Shown: positions 25,271 to 34,937, numbered from the stretch's first letter. The stretch is DNA of 64,000 nucleotides from CAZGRP01 sp964527995 (GCA_964527995.1 CAZGRP010000018.1:1-64000), one strand, 5' to 3'. A program made the numbers and translations. Notes: generated from the letters alone by a model not told the origin.

Positions 25271-25726
25271 CTACGGTTCGCGTCTCAGGCGGTCCACCCA
25301 GTAGCCCGATTCGAGCAGCTCCGCAAGGGGAGCGGCGAACTGCCGCGCTTCCTGCAATGTGGCGAAGGAGCCGATGCGTACCCGATACCAGGTTTCGCCG
25401 TTCTCAAGGACCGCTCTCTGCACGTAGGCGTCGTACCCTTTTTGGCGCCACAAGCGCATCTGCGACTCGGCCTTCCTTCGCGTGCGCCACGAGGAGACCT
25501 GAACGGTAAAGTTCCCCTCTGCCACCTCCACCACGGCAGGCGTCCTCTGAACGGCGGGTTCCTGGCGCACCAGCGTGTCCACGGCCGCTGTTGCCGTCAG
25601 GGTGGTTTCGGGCTCGGCCGCAGCCTCCGCCGCCGGGGCTTTCGTCTCCGGCGCCTTCTTTTCATTCGATCCGCACGCAAGCGCCACCAAAGCGAACGGC
25701 ACGACGACGATCACAAGGCGTCTCAT
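25271..25726 (-). CDS. SPOR-domain lipoprotein
   Basis: This 151-residue protein starts MRRLVIVVVPFALVALAC, giving a lipoprotein signal with the lipidated cysteine near 18. An Ala/Glu/Pro-rich linker follows, then a C-terminal SPOR domain (about 72-145: FTVQVSSWRTRRKAESQMRLW...RVRIGSFATLQEARQFA). SPOR domains bind denuded glycan strands at division sites or other places of septal peptidoglycan remodelling. The ATG at 25726 is chosen because the signal peptide begins there and GGAGGG lies upstream. Its location between ackA and purH, close to the mre genes, agrees with an envelope role. Confidence 0.85.
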   Translation of the reverse strand: MRRLVIVVVPFALVALACGSNEKKAPETKAPAAEAAAEPETTLTATAAVDTLVRQEPAVQRTPAVVEVAEGNFTVQVSSWRTRRKAESQMRLWRQKGYDAYVQRAVLENGETWYRVRIGSFATLQEARQFAAPLAELLESGYWVDRLRREP

Positions 25727-25777
25727 TGTGGCAACCCTCCTCTCCTGTTGTTGGTCGGCTTTCGCGAGCACGATGAT

Positions 25778-27010
25778 CTAGTCCGAAGAGGCGGCCGCTT
25801 CGGCGTCCCGCCTCGACCGGACGATCTGCATCGTGTCCAGGGCAATGACCAGTTCCTCGTTGGTGGGTATGACGAACACTTCCACCGGGCTGCCCGGATG
25901 GCCGATCCGCGCTTCCTTACCGTCGGCGGCCTCGTTGGCGGCGGGATCGATTTCAATGCCGAGAAAAGCCAGACCATCGCAGGACTTCTGGCGCACCACG
26001 GAGGCGTTCTCGCCGATGCCACCGGTGAAGGCGATGGCATCCAACCCGCCCATCGCCGCGGCATAGGCGCCGATGTACTTCTTGATCCGATAGCAAAACA
26101 TATCCAGCGCCAGCTGCGCCTGCCGGTTTCCTTCCTCAGCGGCCGAGATCACCTCGCGCATATCGCTCGATACTCCAGAGATCCCCATCAGGCCGCTGTG
26201 TTTATTCAGCAGCGAATTTGCATCGGCGAGCGTCAGCTCTTCTCGCGCCATGATGTGGAGGATTACCGCCGGGTCCAGATCCCCGGAACGTGTCCCCATC
26301 AACAGTCCCTCCAGGGGTGTGAAGCCCATGGTTGTATCGACCGACACGCCGCGGTCGATCGCTGCCATGGAGCAGCCGTTGCCGAGATGAATGGTGATCG
26401 CCTTCAGGTCGCTGGCCGGCCGGTCCATGAGCTGGCACAGTCGCTGCGACACAAACAGGTGTGACGTGCCGTGGAAACCGTAGCGGCGAATACCGTAGCG
26501 GCGGTAGAGCACATACGGGATGCCATAAATGTAGGCGTACTTCGGCATCTTCTGGTGAAAGGCAGTGTCGAAGACCGCCACCTGTGGAACACCCGGCAGA
26601 AGGCGGCGGGACGCCTCGATGCCGCGCAGGTTGTGCGGGTTGTGTAGGGGAGCCAGATCGATGCAGGCACGAATTCTTTGCAGCACCTCGTTGGTGATGA
26701 GCACAGAGGCATGGAATTCTTCGCCGCCGTGCACGACACGGTGGCCGACCGCGTCGACCTCCTCTTTCTTGCTGAGAACGCCGTGGTTGGGAGCGACGAG
26801 GATGGAGAGGACGTACTCGACGGCGGCGATGTGATCGAGGATCTCGCCCACCAGTTTGACCGGCGGCTCTTCGCCCTTGCGATGCGTCAGCACCGCACCC
26901 GACATGCCGATTCGCTCGACCACACCTCGAGCCAATGCCAGCCGCCGCTCAGGGTCGATGAGCTGGTACTTAACCGAAGAACTGCCGCAGTTGAGAACGA
27001 GAACCTTCAT
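25778..27010 (-). CDS. ackA: acetate kinase
   Basis: This 410-residue ASKHA-fold kinase interconverts acetyl phosphate and ADP with acetate and ATP. Conserved parts are VLNCGSSSVKYQL at the N-terminus, HRVVHGGEEF, FDTAFH, the long YGFHGTSH segment, and AFTGGIGENA near the C-terminus. The start overlaps the hydroxyacyl-CoA dehydrogenase stop by 4 bases. No phosphotransacetylase is in the window. With SucCD, carbamate kinase and Ndk on the same strand it is part of an ATP-yielding group. Confidence 0.96.
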   Translation of the reverse strand: MKVLVLNCGSSSVKYQLIDPERRLALARGVVERIGMSGAVLTHRKGEEPPVKLVGEILDHIAAVEYVLSILVAPNHGVLSKKEEVDAVGHRVVHGGEEFHASVLITNEVLQRIRACIDLAPLHNPHNLRGIEASRRLLPGVPQVAVFDTAFHQKMPKYAYIYGIPYVLYRRYGIRRYGFHGTSHLFVSQRLCQLMDRPASDLKAITIHLGNGCSMAAIDRGVSVDTTMGFTPLEGLLMGTRSGDLDPAVILHIMAREELTLADANSLLNKHSGLMGISGVSSDMREVISAAEEGNRQAQLALDMFCYRIKKYIGAYAAAMGGLDAIAFTGGIGENASVVRQKSCDGLAFLGIEIDPAANEAADGKEARIGHPGSPVEVFVIPTNEELVIALDTMQIVRSRRDAEAAASSD

Positions 27011-27930
27011 GTCGGGTACTCGAAAAAGCCTTTGCCCGTCTTGCGGCCCAGATGCCCGGCACGAACCAGCTTCCGTAGCAACGGATTCGGCCGGTACTTG
27101 ATGTCGCCGAGATCGCGGAAGAGGCTCTCCATCCAGCGGATCACCTCGTCGAGCCCCATCTGATCGGCCAGCGCCAGCGGCCCGACTGGAAAGTTAAACC
27201 CCAGCCGGATGGCGGTATCGATACCCTCGGCCGTGGCCACACCCTCCATCAGCGTATTCAACGCTTCGTTGATCATGGTGACGATGATCCGGGTAGTCAC
27301 ATAGCCGGGATACTCATAAACTTCGACGGCGGTCTTGTCGAGACGCTCGGCGAACCGCTTCATGGCTTCGTAGGTGGCGTCCGAGGTCTTCAGGCCACGC
27401 ACAATCTCCACCAGCGGAATCCTGGGCACGGGGTTGAGAAAATGCATGCCGATGAAGCGCTCCTGGCGCCCGGTAACCGCTGCGATTTCTGTGATGCTGA
27501 GAGACGAGGTGTTGGTGATGAAGATCACCTCGGGCGGACAAATCTGGTCCAGCTTCGAGAAAACTCGGCGTTTGGCCTCGAAATCCTCGGTCACCGCCTC
27601 GATCACCAGCTCGGCATCGGCCGCGGCCTCGAGACGATCCGCGAAAGTGACTCGCGCCACGATCGCCCGCTTTTCGCTCTCTGTGAGAGCCCAGCGCTCG
27701 ATCTCGGCGTCGAGCTGACGCTCGAACTCGCTGCGGGCGGCCTCGGCGCGGCTCTTATCGGCCTCGATGAGCACGACTTCGATGCCCCGCGACGCCAGAA
27801 GCTGCGCCAGTCCACGTCCCATGGTGCCGCCGCCAACCACAGCCACGCGACCGAACTGGCCCTCCTGCTCTTCCGGCCCTCCCTGCGGTCGAAGCTGCTC
27901 GAGGGTGAAGTCACCCTGCGACCCCATCAC
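27007..27930 (-). CDS. 3-hydroxyacyl-CoA dehydrogenase, 3-hydroxybutyryl-CoA type
   Basis: This 307-residue NAD(P)-dependent dehydrogenase oxidises 3-hydroxyacyl-CoA to 3-ketoacyl-CoA or the reverse. The Rossmann motif VVGGGTMGRGLAQ is near residues 31-43, the catalytic HFLNPVP near 155-162, and NTSSLSITEIA just before. The single-domain size fits Hbd/PaaH rather than a FadB fusion. The first 27 residues are an extra charged tail before the Rossmann fold. It overlaps ndk and ackA by 4 bases on either side, so translation is coupled. Confidence 0.92.
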   Translation of the reverse strand: MMGSQGDFTLEQLRPQGGPEEQEGQFGRVAVVGGGTMGRGLAQLLASRGIEVVLIEADKSRAEAARSEFERQLDAEIERWALTESEKRAIVARVTFADRLEAAADAELVIEAVTEDFEAKRRVFSKLDQICPPEVIFITNTSSLSITEIAAVTGRQERFIGMHFLNPVPRIPLVEIVRGLKTSDATYEAMKRFAERLDKTAVEVYEYPGYVTTRIIVTMINEALNTLMEGVATAEGIDTAIRLGFNFPVGPLALADQMGLDEVIRWMESLFRDLGDIKYRPNPLLRKLVRAGHLGRKTGKGFFEYPT

Positions 27931-28358
27931 GCCTCCGCGCGTGTCTGCACCAGTTCTTGCTCCGAGAAAAAGAATGCCACCTCCATGCGACCGTTTTCCG
28001 GGGAATCCGAGCCATGGACGATATTCTCCTGCTTGCTCTCGGCAAAATCTCGCCGGATCGTCCCGGGCTCAGCCTCTGCCGGATCGGTGGCGCCGATCAG
28101 CTTGCGGAAATCGGCTACAGCGTTTTCTTTCTCCAGGGCCAGAGCCACGACTCGCCCCGAAGTCATGAACTCAACCAGGTCGTTGTAGAAAGACCGCTGG
28201 CGGTGCACCGCATAAAACTCGCCCGCCTGCGCCCGACTCAGTCGCATCATCTTCATGCCTGCTATGCGAAACCCGGCCGCTTCGATGCGGTCGAGAACTT
28301 TGCCCATCAGGTTCCTACGAACACAATCCGGTTTCAGAATGGCTAGAGTTCGTTCCAC
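27927..28358 (-). CDS. ndk: nucleoside diphosphate kinase
   Basis: This 143-residue Ndk transfers the gamma phosphate of ATP to NDPs. It has ERTLAILKPD at the start and the phosphohistidine motif NIVHGSDSPENG near residue 115. The GTG start at 28358 is chosen because GGGAGGAG lies six bases before it and the protein then begins at the conserved position; the open frame extends further upstream without family similarity. It follows the DUF433/DUF5615 pair and leads the dehydrogenase and ackA. Confidence 0.96.
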   Translation of the reverse strand: MERTLAILKPDCVRRNLMGKVLDRIEAAGFRIAGMKMMRLSRAQAGEFYAVHRQRSFYNDLVEFMTSGRVVALALEKENAVADFRKLIGATDPAEAEPGTIRRDFAESKQENIVHGSDSPENGRMEVAFFFSEQELVQTRAEA

Positions 28359-28422
28359 ATCTCCTCCCGTTAGGTTGGAAATTGACTTTGCGCCCCCGGG
28401 GATCTGTGCCCTGCAACACCGA

Positions 28423-28782
28423 TCATACCCCGCCCGGGGCACGCCAAACCGTGCGAACGTTGTCTCGCATGACAACCAGGAGGCCCGGCCAATCCTCCGG
28501 GGCAAATTCAGCGATGGCCTGCATGACTCGTTGGTGAATTCTATGGCGATTGGGCTTGCGCAAGCAAACGATCAAGATGCCGTAGTGCGCTTCATCGCGG
28601 TACCGGGCAAAACCTTTGTCCGTCGTGACGAGTGCTCGCTTTTCTCGCTGAGCCATCTCCCAGATAGCCTGATCCACAGCACCCTCTTGGGGCGTCCCGC
28701 GGACGTCGCAGACGTCATGACCCAGCCGGCGGAGTGCACGAACGCTCATCAGTGGAATGTTTTCGTCAATCATGAACTTCAT
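28423..28782 (-). CDS. DUF5615 PIN-like putative toxin
   Basis: This 119-residue protein starts MKFMIDENIPL, the typical first strand of DUF5615/Mut7-C-like PIN-fold proteins, with an Asp near residue 6. ALVTTDKGFARYRDE near residue 50 supplies further acidic residues. Such proteins are normally encoded right behind a DUF433 antitoxin, as here, with a 4-base overlap. The family is presumed to be a metal-dependent nuclease toxin. Nuclease activity of this copy is inference. Confidence 0.85.
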   Translation of the reverse strand: MKFMIDENIPLMSVRALRRLGHDVCDVRGTPQEGAVDQAIWEMAQREKRALVTTDKGFARYRDEAHYGILIVCLRKPNRHRIHQRVMQAIAEFAPEDWPGLLVVMRDNVRTVWRAPGGV

Positions 28783-29015
28783 GTGCTCGGGGTCGCTTCG
28801 TCGATTGGCGTCACCAGCTCCTCAGCCAAGGACGCGGCATACTCGAGGCATGCGAGAACATCTTCTCTCTCGAGCGAGGGAAACTCTTCGAGAATGTCTT
28901 CGATGGTATCGCCGTTTGCAAGCATGCGAACGATCTGATGGACCGGAATCCGCGTACCCTTGACGCACGCCTGCCCGTGGCAGACATTCGGATCAATGGA
29001 GATTCGTTCATGCAT
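28779..29015 (-). CDS. DUF433 putative antitoxin
   Basis: This 78-residue protein is recognised by the pattern ISIDPNVCHGQACVKGTRIPVHQIV, the hallmark of DUF433. Then comes a helix-turn-helix-like region TIEDILEEFPSLEREDVLACLEYA. DUF433 proteins are paired with DUF5615 and are thought to neutralise and autoregulate. It lies 86 bp after sucD inside an otherwise metabolic operon. Confidence 0.88.
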   Translation of the reverse strand: MHERISIDPNVCHGQACVKGTRIPVHQIVRMLANGDTIEDILEEFPSLEREDVLACLEYAASLAEELVTPIDEATPST

Positions 29016-29100
29016 GGCGACTCCTCACAACTGCTTAGCCAACGTCATCGAACACAAAGCAGGACCCGGCAGAGACCGCACCCCGTACCGCCGGCTGCCC

Positions 29101-29982
<882 letters not shown>

Positions 29983-30032
29983 TGCTTCCTCCTTGTTTGC
30001 TGCGTGAAAGAATCTCCTGGCCTGTCGCTCTC

Positions 30033-31199
30033 TCAGGCCGCCTTGCCGGTGGCAGCAACCACCTTCTCGGCCGCCTCGCTCAGGTTGCGCGCCACCTCAA
30101 ACTCGAGCGCCGATTCGCGCAGAATTTGGGCCGCCTCTTCTGCATTGGTGCCCTCGAGACGAACCACCACGGGCATCGCGATGTCGAGATTCGAGGCAGC
30201 CTGGATCACCCCTCGGGCGACCCTGTCGCAGCGCACGATGCCACCGAAGATATTGATCAACACCGCCTTTACATTCTTGTCGGATAGCAGGATGCGGAAT
30301 CCATTCTCGACGGTCTCGACGTTGGCACCGCCGCCGACATCGAGAAAGTTGGCCGGTTCGGCTCCCGCCAGCTTGATGATGTCCATGGTGGCCATCGCCA
30401 GCCCTGCTCCATTCACCATGCATCCGACGTCGCCATCGAGCTTGACGTAGTTCAGATGATACTTGCTGGCTTCGACCTCCAGCGGGTCCTCTTCGGACAG
30501 ATCCCTCAGCTCGCCAAAATCGGCATGCCGGTAGAGGGCATTGTCGTCAAAGTTCATCTTGGCATCGAGCGCCAGCACCCGGCCGTCCCGGGTCACCACC
30601 ATCGGGTTGATCTCGGCCAGCGAGCAGTCGGAAGCGACATAGCACTGATAGAGCGCTTTCAAAAATCGCACGGCGTTCTTGAACTGATCACCGGACAGGT
30701 CAAGCCCGAACGCCAGGCGACGGGCCTGGAAGTCGAGAAAGCCGACGCCGGGGTCGACGTACTCCTTGAGGATCTTCTCCGGTGTGCGGGCGGCCACCTC
30801 CTCGATCTCCACACCACCCTCTGTGCTGGCCATCACCACCAGCTGCCCCTTGGAACGATCTAGCACGATGCCGGCGTAAAGCTCCCGCTCAATCTCCAAT
30901 CCCTGCTCGACCAGCACCTTGTGCACCACCTTGCCCTGCGGGCCCGTCTGGTGGGTGACCAAGGTCATGCCAATCATCTTGCGGGCGATCTCTTCGGCCT
31001 CCTGCGGAGACCTGGCCAGCTTGATGCCACCCCCCTTGCCGCGGCCGCCGGCGTGGATCTGCGCCTTGATGACGACCGTGCCGCCCAATTCGGCGGCGAT
31101 CTGCCGCGCCTCCTCCGGCGAGCCCGCCACTCGGCCGTCGGGCACGGCTACGTTGAACTTGCGAAAGATCTCTTTGGCTTGATATTCGTGGATCTTCAA
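30033..31199 (-). CDS. sucC: ADP-forming succinyl-CoA synthetase beta subunit
   Basis: This 388-residue ATP-grasp subunit begins MKIHEYQAKEIFRKF. It has the nucleotide-binding KAQIHAGGRGKGGGIKLA and the C-terminal NIFGGIVRCDRVARG ligase loop. The length is standard. It is 17 bp downstream of the carbamate kinase stop and just before sucD, so both are transcribed with the larB operon or from an unseen internal promoter. Confidence 0.97.
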   Translation of the reverse strand: MKIHEYQAKEIFRKFNVAVPDGRVAGSPEEARQIAAELGGTVVIKAQIHAGGRGKGGGIKLARSPQEAEEIARKMIGMTLVTHQTGPQGKVVHKVLVEQGLEIERELYAGIVLDRSKGQLVVMASTEGGVEIEEVAARTPEKILKEYVDPGVGFLDFQARRLAFGLDLSGDQFKNAVRFLKALYQCYVASDCSLAEINPMVVTRDGRVLALDAKMNFDDNALYRHADFGELRDLSEEDPLEVEASKYHLNYVKLDGDVGCMVNGAGLAMATMDIIKLAGAEPANFLDVGGGANVETVENGFRILLSDKNVKAVLINIFGGIVRCDRVARGVIQAASNLDIAMPVVVRLEGTNAEEAAQILRESALEFEVARNLSEAAEKVVAATGKAA

Positions 31200-31216
31200 A
31201 GAAGCGCCTCCAATGG

Positions 31217-32164
31217 TTAGGGAACGATGCGTGTTCCAGTGGTTCCTTTCACAGCGTCGGTCAAGCGATCAATGGATGTGATGATCGCCTGTTTGCCGCC
31301 GCTTTTCAGAAACTGGATCGCAGCTTCGATCTTCGGACCCATGCTGCCCTTTGGGAAATGACCTTCCTCGAGATACCGTGTCGCCTCCGAAACGGTCATC
31401 CGATCCAACAGCACCTCGTTGTCCTGGCGGTAGTTCAAGGCCACCTTCTCCACCGCCGTCAGGATGAACAGCTCGTCCGCTCCCACGTCCCGGCCCAGAA
31501 TGGCCGCTGTTCGATCCTTGTCGACGACGCCGTCGACGCCTTCGTAGGTGCCATCTTCCTCGACATAAACCGGGATGCCACCTCCGCCTGCGGCGATAAC
31601 GACCGTGCCACGCTCACACAGCTCACGAACGGTGGCGGCTTCGACGATCCGGCGCGGCAGCGGTGACGGCACTACACGGCGCCAGCCGCGGCCGGGATCC
31701 TCCTTGATGGTCCAGCCTCGCTGCCGACGCAGTTGCTCCACCTTCTCGGCCGGAATGAACGGGCCAACGAATTTCGTCGGGTTCAAGATCGAAGGATCGT
31801 CCTTGTCCACGATCACCTGGGTGACGATCGTCACCACCTCCCGTTCCACACCGCGCTTGTGCAGCTTGTTTTCGAGCGACTGCTGAATCATGTAGCCCAT
31901 GCCCCCCTGCAGGTCGGCGACGATCACACCCAGCGGCAAAGGCGGCACCAGATGGCGTGTCTCCTCGACCCGGATCAGGGCATTGCCAACCTGCGGCCCG
32001 TTTCCATGTGTCAGCAGCACCCGATACCCTTGCTCGATGAGGTCGACGACGCCCACGAGACTACGACGGGTGTTGGCGAACTGCTGGGTGATGTTGCCTT
32101 CTTCGAATTCACGCGTAATTGCATTGCCGCCGATGGCGACAACGACCTTCGGACCCCACGACAT
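31217..32164 (-). CDS. arcC: carbamate kinase
   Basis: This 315-residue amino-acid kinase family enzyme makes ATP and carbamate from carbamoyl phosphate and ADP in the catabolic direction. Visible motifs are VVAIGGNAI at the N-terminus, LTHGNGPQVGN near residue 50, and the C-terminal GSMGPKIEAAI and GTRIVP. The ATG at 32164 starts at the conserved strand; an in-frame upstream extension is not conserved-looking. There is no arginine deiminase or ornithine carbamoyltransferase nearby. Its neighbours are a cDPG-synthetase-like protein and LarB, so the source of carbamoyl phosphate here is unclear. Confidence 0.95.
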   Translation of the reverse strand: MSWGPKVVVAIGGNAITREFEEGNITQQFANTRRSLVGVVDLIEQGYRVLLTHGNGPQVGNALIRVEETRHLVPPLPLGVIVADLQGGMGYMIQQSLENKLHKRGVEREVVTIVTQVIVDKDDPSILNPTKFVGPFIPAEKVEQLRRQRGWTIKEDPGRGWRRVVPSPLPRRIVEAATVRELCERGTVVIAAGGGGIPVYVEEDGTYEGVDGVVDKDRTAAILGRDVGADELFILTAVEKVALNYRQDNEVLLDRMTVSEATRYLEEGHFPKGSMGPKIEAAIQFLKSGGKQAIITSIDRLTDAVKGTTGTRIVP

Positions 32165-32269
32165 CGATATCGAAAACCTCTCGTTTTCATTCGGACCGAC
32201 TCGCCGGGACAATCACCCCGGCTCGCTGCCGACGGCCTCCACTCCGCGCCGCCGGCGAACGACCGCAGA

Positions 32270-33598
32270 TCACGCCTTCCGGCGGGCGAAATCGCCGACG
32301 ATTTCGTCCAGGTTCGGTTTGCCGATTTCCTGAAGCTCATAGGTGACGCGCACCGCCGGCTTGTTCATCTTCAAGATGCGGCGCAGGTCCACAGGCGTGG
32401 CGATGATGACGGCGTCGCAGTCGGCCTGGTTGATCGTCGCCTCCAGGTCGTGAACCTGCTTGTCGCCGTAGCCCATGGCCGGCAGCAGCGTGCCGATCTC
32501 CGGGTATTTTTCGAAGGTCGCCTGCAGGTCACCGACCAGGTACGGGCGCGGGTCGACGATCTCTCGAGCCCCGAAGCGGCGCGCCGCCACCACACCGGCG
32601 CCAAACTTCATCTCGCCATGCGTCAAGGTCGGGCCATCTTCCACCACCAGCACTCGCTTTCCCTGGATCGCTGCGGGGTCCTCCACCGAGATCGGCGAAG
32701 CCGCTTCGACGATTGTAGCGCCGGGATTGGCCGCGCGAATGTTCTCACGCACCTTTTCGACATCCTCCGGCCGGGCCGTGGTGAGCTTATTGATCACGAC
32801 CACGTCGGCCATGCGCAGGTTGGTCTCACCCGGGTAGTACCGCATCTCGTGCCCGGCACGTAGCGGGTCGGTGACGACGATGTGCAGGTCGGGCTTGAAG
32901 AACGGGGTGTCGTTGTTGCCGCCGTCCCAGATGACGACGTCGGCCTCTTGCTCGGCCTGGCGAAGAATCTCGCCATAATCGACACCGGCGTAGACAACCG
33001 TTCCCATCGCCAGATGGGGCTCATACTCCTCGCGCTCTTCGATGGTGCAGTCGTAGCGGTCCAGATCCTCATAGGTGGCGAAACGCTGGACCTTCTGCTT
33101 GCTCAAGTCACCATACGGCATCGGGTGTCGAACCACAACCACTTTCTGGCCATGAGATTTCAAGACGGCCACCACTTTCCGGGTGGTCTGACTCTTCCCA
33201 CATCCGGTGCGCACAGCGCAAATGGCCACGACCGGCTTGCTGCTGGTCAACATGGTGTCGCGGGTGCCGAGAAGACGGAAGTCGGCGCCAGCGGCATTGG
33301 CCTGAGCGCCCTTGTGCATGACATATTCGTGAGAGACATCGCTATATGCAAAAACGACCTCATCGATTCGGTGCTCGTGGATCAAATCGGTGAGGTCGTC
33401 TTCGGGGTAGATCGGAATCCCTGAGGGGTAGAGCCTTCCGGCAAGCTCAGCGGGGTACTTGCGGCCCTCGATGTTTGGGATCTGCGTTGCCGTAAAGGCA
33501 ATCACCTCATAGGCTTCGTTGTCGCGATAAACCAGATTGAAATTGTGAAAATCCCTGCCTGCCGCTCCCATGATCAAGATGCGTGTTCGATTGGTCAT
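32270..33598 (-). CDS. cyclic 2,3-diphosphoglycerate synthetase-like P-loop protein
   Basis: This 442-residue protein has an N-terminal Rossmann-like part (ILIMGAAGRDFHNFN) and a central P-loop TGCGKSQTTRK near residues 150-160. Further nucleotide-binding pieces follow (VIWDGGNNDTPFF, VINKLTTA). It belongs to the family annotated from archaeal cyclic 2,3-diphosphoglycerate synthetase, but in bacteria the substrate is not established and the P-loop region also resembles GTPases. The ATG at 33598 is preceded by CGGAGG at good spacing. It lies between larB and carbamate kinase, which suggests a shared pathway. The true reaction is unknown. Confidence 0.8.
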   Translation of the reverse strand: MTNRTRILIMGAAGRDFHNFNLVYRDNEAYEVIAFTATQIPNIEGRKYPAELAGRLYPSGIPIYPEDDLTDLIHEHRIDEVVFAYSDVSHEYVMHKGAQANAAGADFRLLGTRDTMLTSSKPVVAICAVRTGCGKSQTTRKVVAVLKSHGQKVVVVRHPMPYGDLSKQKVQRFATYEDLDRYDCTIEEREEYEPHLAMGTVVYAGVDYGEILRQAEQEADVVIWDGGNNDTPFFKPDLHIVVTDPLRAGHEMRYYPGETNLRMADVVVINKLTTARPEDVEKVRENIRAANPGATIVEAASPISVEDPAAIQGKRVLVVEDGPTLTHGEMKFGAGVVAARRFGAREIVDPRPYLVGDLQATFEKYPEIGTLLPAMGYGDKQVHDLEATINQADCDAVIIATPVDLRRILKMNKPAVRVTYELQEIGKPNLDEIVGDFARRKA

Positions 33599-33652
33599 AA
33601 AGCCTCCGCGTGTTTTTCCGAGACGATTCGAGGCAACGGTCACGAAGGTGGC

Positions 33653-34432
33653 TCAGACGGACGCGCTCTGCGAGCGCCGGTACGCCAGACGCAGAATCAT
33701 ATGCGCCGCAAACCCGGCGCCAAACCCGTTGTCGATATTCACCACCGTGACGCCCGCCGCGCAACTATTCAACATCGCCAGCAAGGCCGTCAAGCCCTGA
33801 AAGCTGGCTCCATATCCAACCGAAGTCGGGACAGCAATCACGGGCTTGTCCACCAGGCCACCAACGACACTAGGCAACGCGCCCTCCATACCGGCCACGA
33901 CCACAATGACGTCGGCCTCCTCCAGCATCGCCCGATGTCCCAAGAGGCGGTGAAGGCCGGCGACCCCGACGTCGTAAAGGCGCTCCACGCGATGACCGGT
34001 TGCCTCGAGGGTAACGGCGGCTTCTTCGGCCACTTCCAGGTCGGCGGTGCCAGCAGAGACGACGAGCGCCAGGCCCGAGGTCGATGGAACCTCAGGCGTG
34101 CCGACCGTGATGACGCGGGCCTGCGGATGATATGAGGCTTCGGGAATGGCTACCTGGAGCGCTTCGAAGGTCTCAGGCGTGGCGCGGGTCGCCAGCAGGG
34201 TGCCGCCAGAGGCGTGGATACGCCGGGCGATCTCAACAACCTGTTCCGGCGTCTTCCCCTCGCATAAAATCACTTCCGGAAACCCTTGCCGGAGACCCCG
34301 GTGGTGGTCGATGGTGGCGTAGCCAAGGGACTCAAAGGGAAGCTGTCGTAACCGCTCGAGCAGCGCCTCCTCGCTGAGTTCCCCAGACCGAAAATCATGT
34401 AACAGTCGTTTTAGTTCCTGCTCGCTCACCAA
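33653..34432 (-). CDS. larB: LarB-type pyridinium biscarboxylate synthase
   Basis: This protein of about 259 residues has the LarB N-terminal pattern FESLGYATIDHHRGLRQGFPEVI. A C-terminal AIR carboxylase (PurE)-like domain carries SAGTADLEVAEEA and VPTSVGYGASFQG. Known LarB carboxylates and hydrolyses nicotinic acid adenine dinucleotide in the first step of the nickel-pincer nucleotide cofactor. No larC, larE or larA is in the window, so it may serve another carboxylation or the rest lies elsewhere. The start is TTG 34432 or GTG 34429; neither has a good ribosome site. A strong promoter lies about 25 bp upstream, making it the first gene of the operon. Confidence 0.88.
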   Translation of the reverse strand: MVSEQELKRLLHDFRSGELSEEALLERLRQLPFESLGYATIDHHRGLRQGFPEVILCEGKTPEQVVEIARRIHASGGTLLATRATPETFEALQVAIPEASYHPQARVITVGTPEVPSTSGLALVVSAGTADLEVAEEAAVTLEATGHRVERLYDVGVAGLHRLLGHRAMLEEADVIVVVAGMEGALPSVVGGLVDKPVIAVPTSVGYGASFQGLTALLAMLNSCAAGVTVVNIDNGFGAGFAAHMILRLAYRRSQSASV

Positions 34433-34457
34433 TCACCGGGCCCAAAGTTCGCCGAAA

Positions 34458-34486
34458 AATATACGACTTTTTGCCCGCACTTGCAA
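34458..34486 (-). promoter_or_regulatory. sigma-70 promoter of the larB operon
   Basis: TTGCAA (34481-34486), 17-base spacer, TATATT (34458-34463) on the minus strand. The predicted leader is only about 20 bases. It is divergent from the rpmB promoter and may drive the whole same-strand block down to rodA. Confidence 0.7.
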
Positions 34487-34518
34487 GGGCTTTTTAGGCT
34501 ACGAGGTTAATTATTTCC

Positions 34519-34547
34519 TTGCTTTTAGGTGGTTTTTTTTGTATACT
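34519..34547 (+). promoter_or_regulatory. sigma-70 promoter of rpmB
   Basis: TTGCTT (34519-34524), 17-base spacer with a T-rich tract, and TATACT (34542-34547). The start codon is about 55 bases beyond the likely start site. Confidence 0.75.
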
Positions 34548-34606
34548 GGAACCCGGTTTTTTTTCGAAGCTGATTAAGGTTGGAACATCGGAAGGGAGTT
34601 GTCGAG

Positions 34607-34798
34607 ATGGCGCACAGATGTGACATATGTGGGAAAGGCCCTGCAGTTGGCAACAACGTCAGTCATGCTCATAACGTCACCAAGAGACGCTTCATGCCCA
34701 ATCTCCAGCGTGTGCGAGCAGTGGTCGACGGCAGCGTGCGCCGCATTTGGGTGTGCACCCAATGCATCAAGAGTGGCCGGGTCGTGAAGCCAGCCTGA
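34607..34798 (+). CDS. rpmB: 50S ribosomal protein L28
   Basis: This 63-residue L28 begins MAHRCDICGKGP. A zinc-type pair CxxC occurs at the start (C5, C8) and a second one, CTQC, near residues 52-55, so this is the zinc-binding paralogue type. The central NNVSHAHNVTKRRFMPNLQ is diagnostic. The ATG at 34607 is chosen for the GGAAGGGAG site and the conserved N-terminus. It is a single-gene unit with its own promoter and terminator. Confidence 0.97.
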   Translation: MAHRCDICGKGPAVGNNVSHAHNVTKRRFMPNLQRVRAVVDGSVRRIWVCTQCIKSGRVVKPA

Positions 34799-34825
34799 CG
34801 CCAACAAACCTCTGCAAACGCCTGA

Positions 34826-34855
34826 AGGCCTGTTACTCTGTGACAGGCCTTTTTC
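34826..34855 (+). terminator. rho-independent terminator of rpmB
   Basis: AGGCCTGT (34826-34833), 9-base loop, ACAGGCCT (34843-34850), then TTTTC. It is a perfect 8-bp stem. It lies between the convergent ends of rpmB and ftsZ. Confidence 0.88.
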
Positions 34856-34937
34856 TTTTCGGCCGCCCGCAGCAGCTCGGGTGGCGGGCCCAGCGCTGAA
34901 CCAGACCGGCCTTCAGGGGCGTCGCGCTCCGGTCGCC

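Noticed and set aside
34560..34590. Longer rpmB starting at the TTG near 34580
   Set aside because: The family starts at the MAHRCDICG methionine, which has a good ribosome site; the extension is not conserved-looking.
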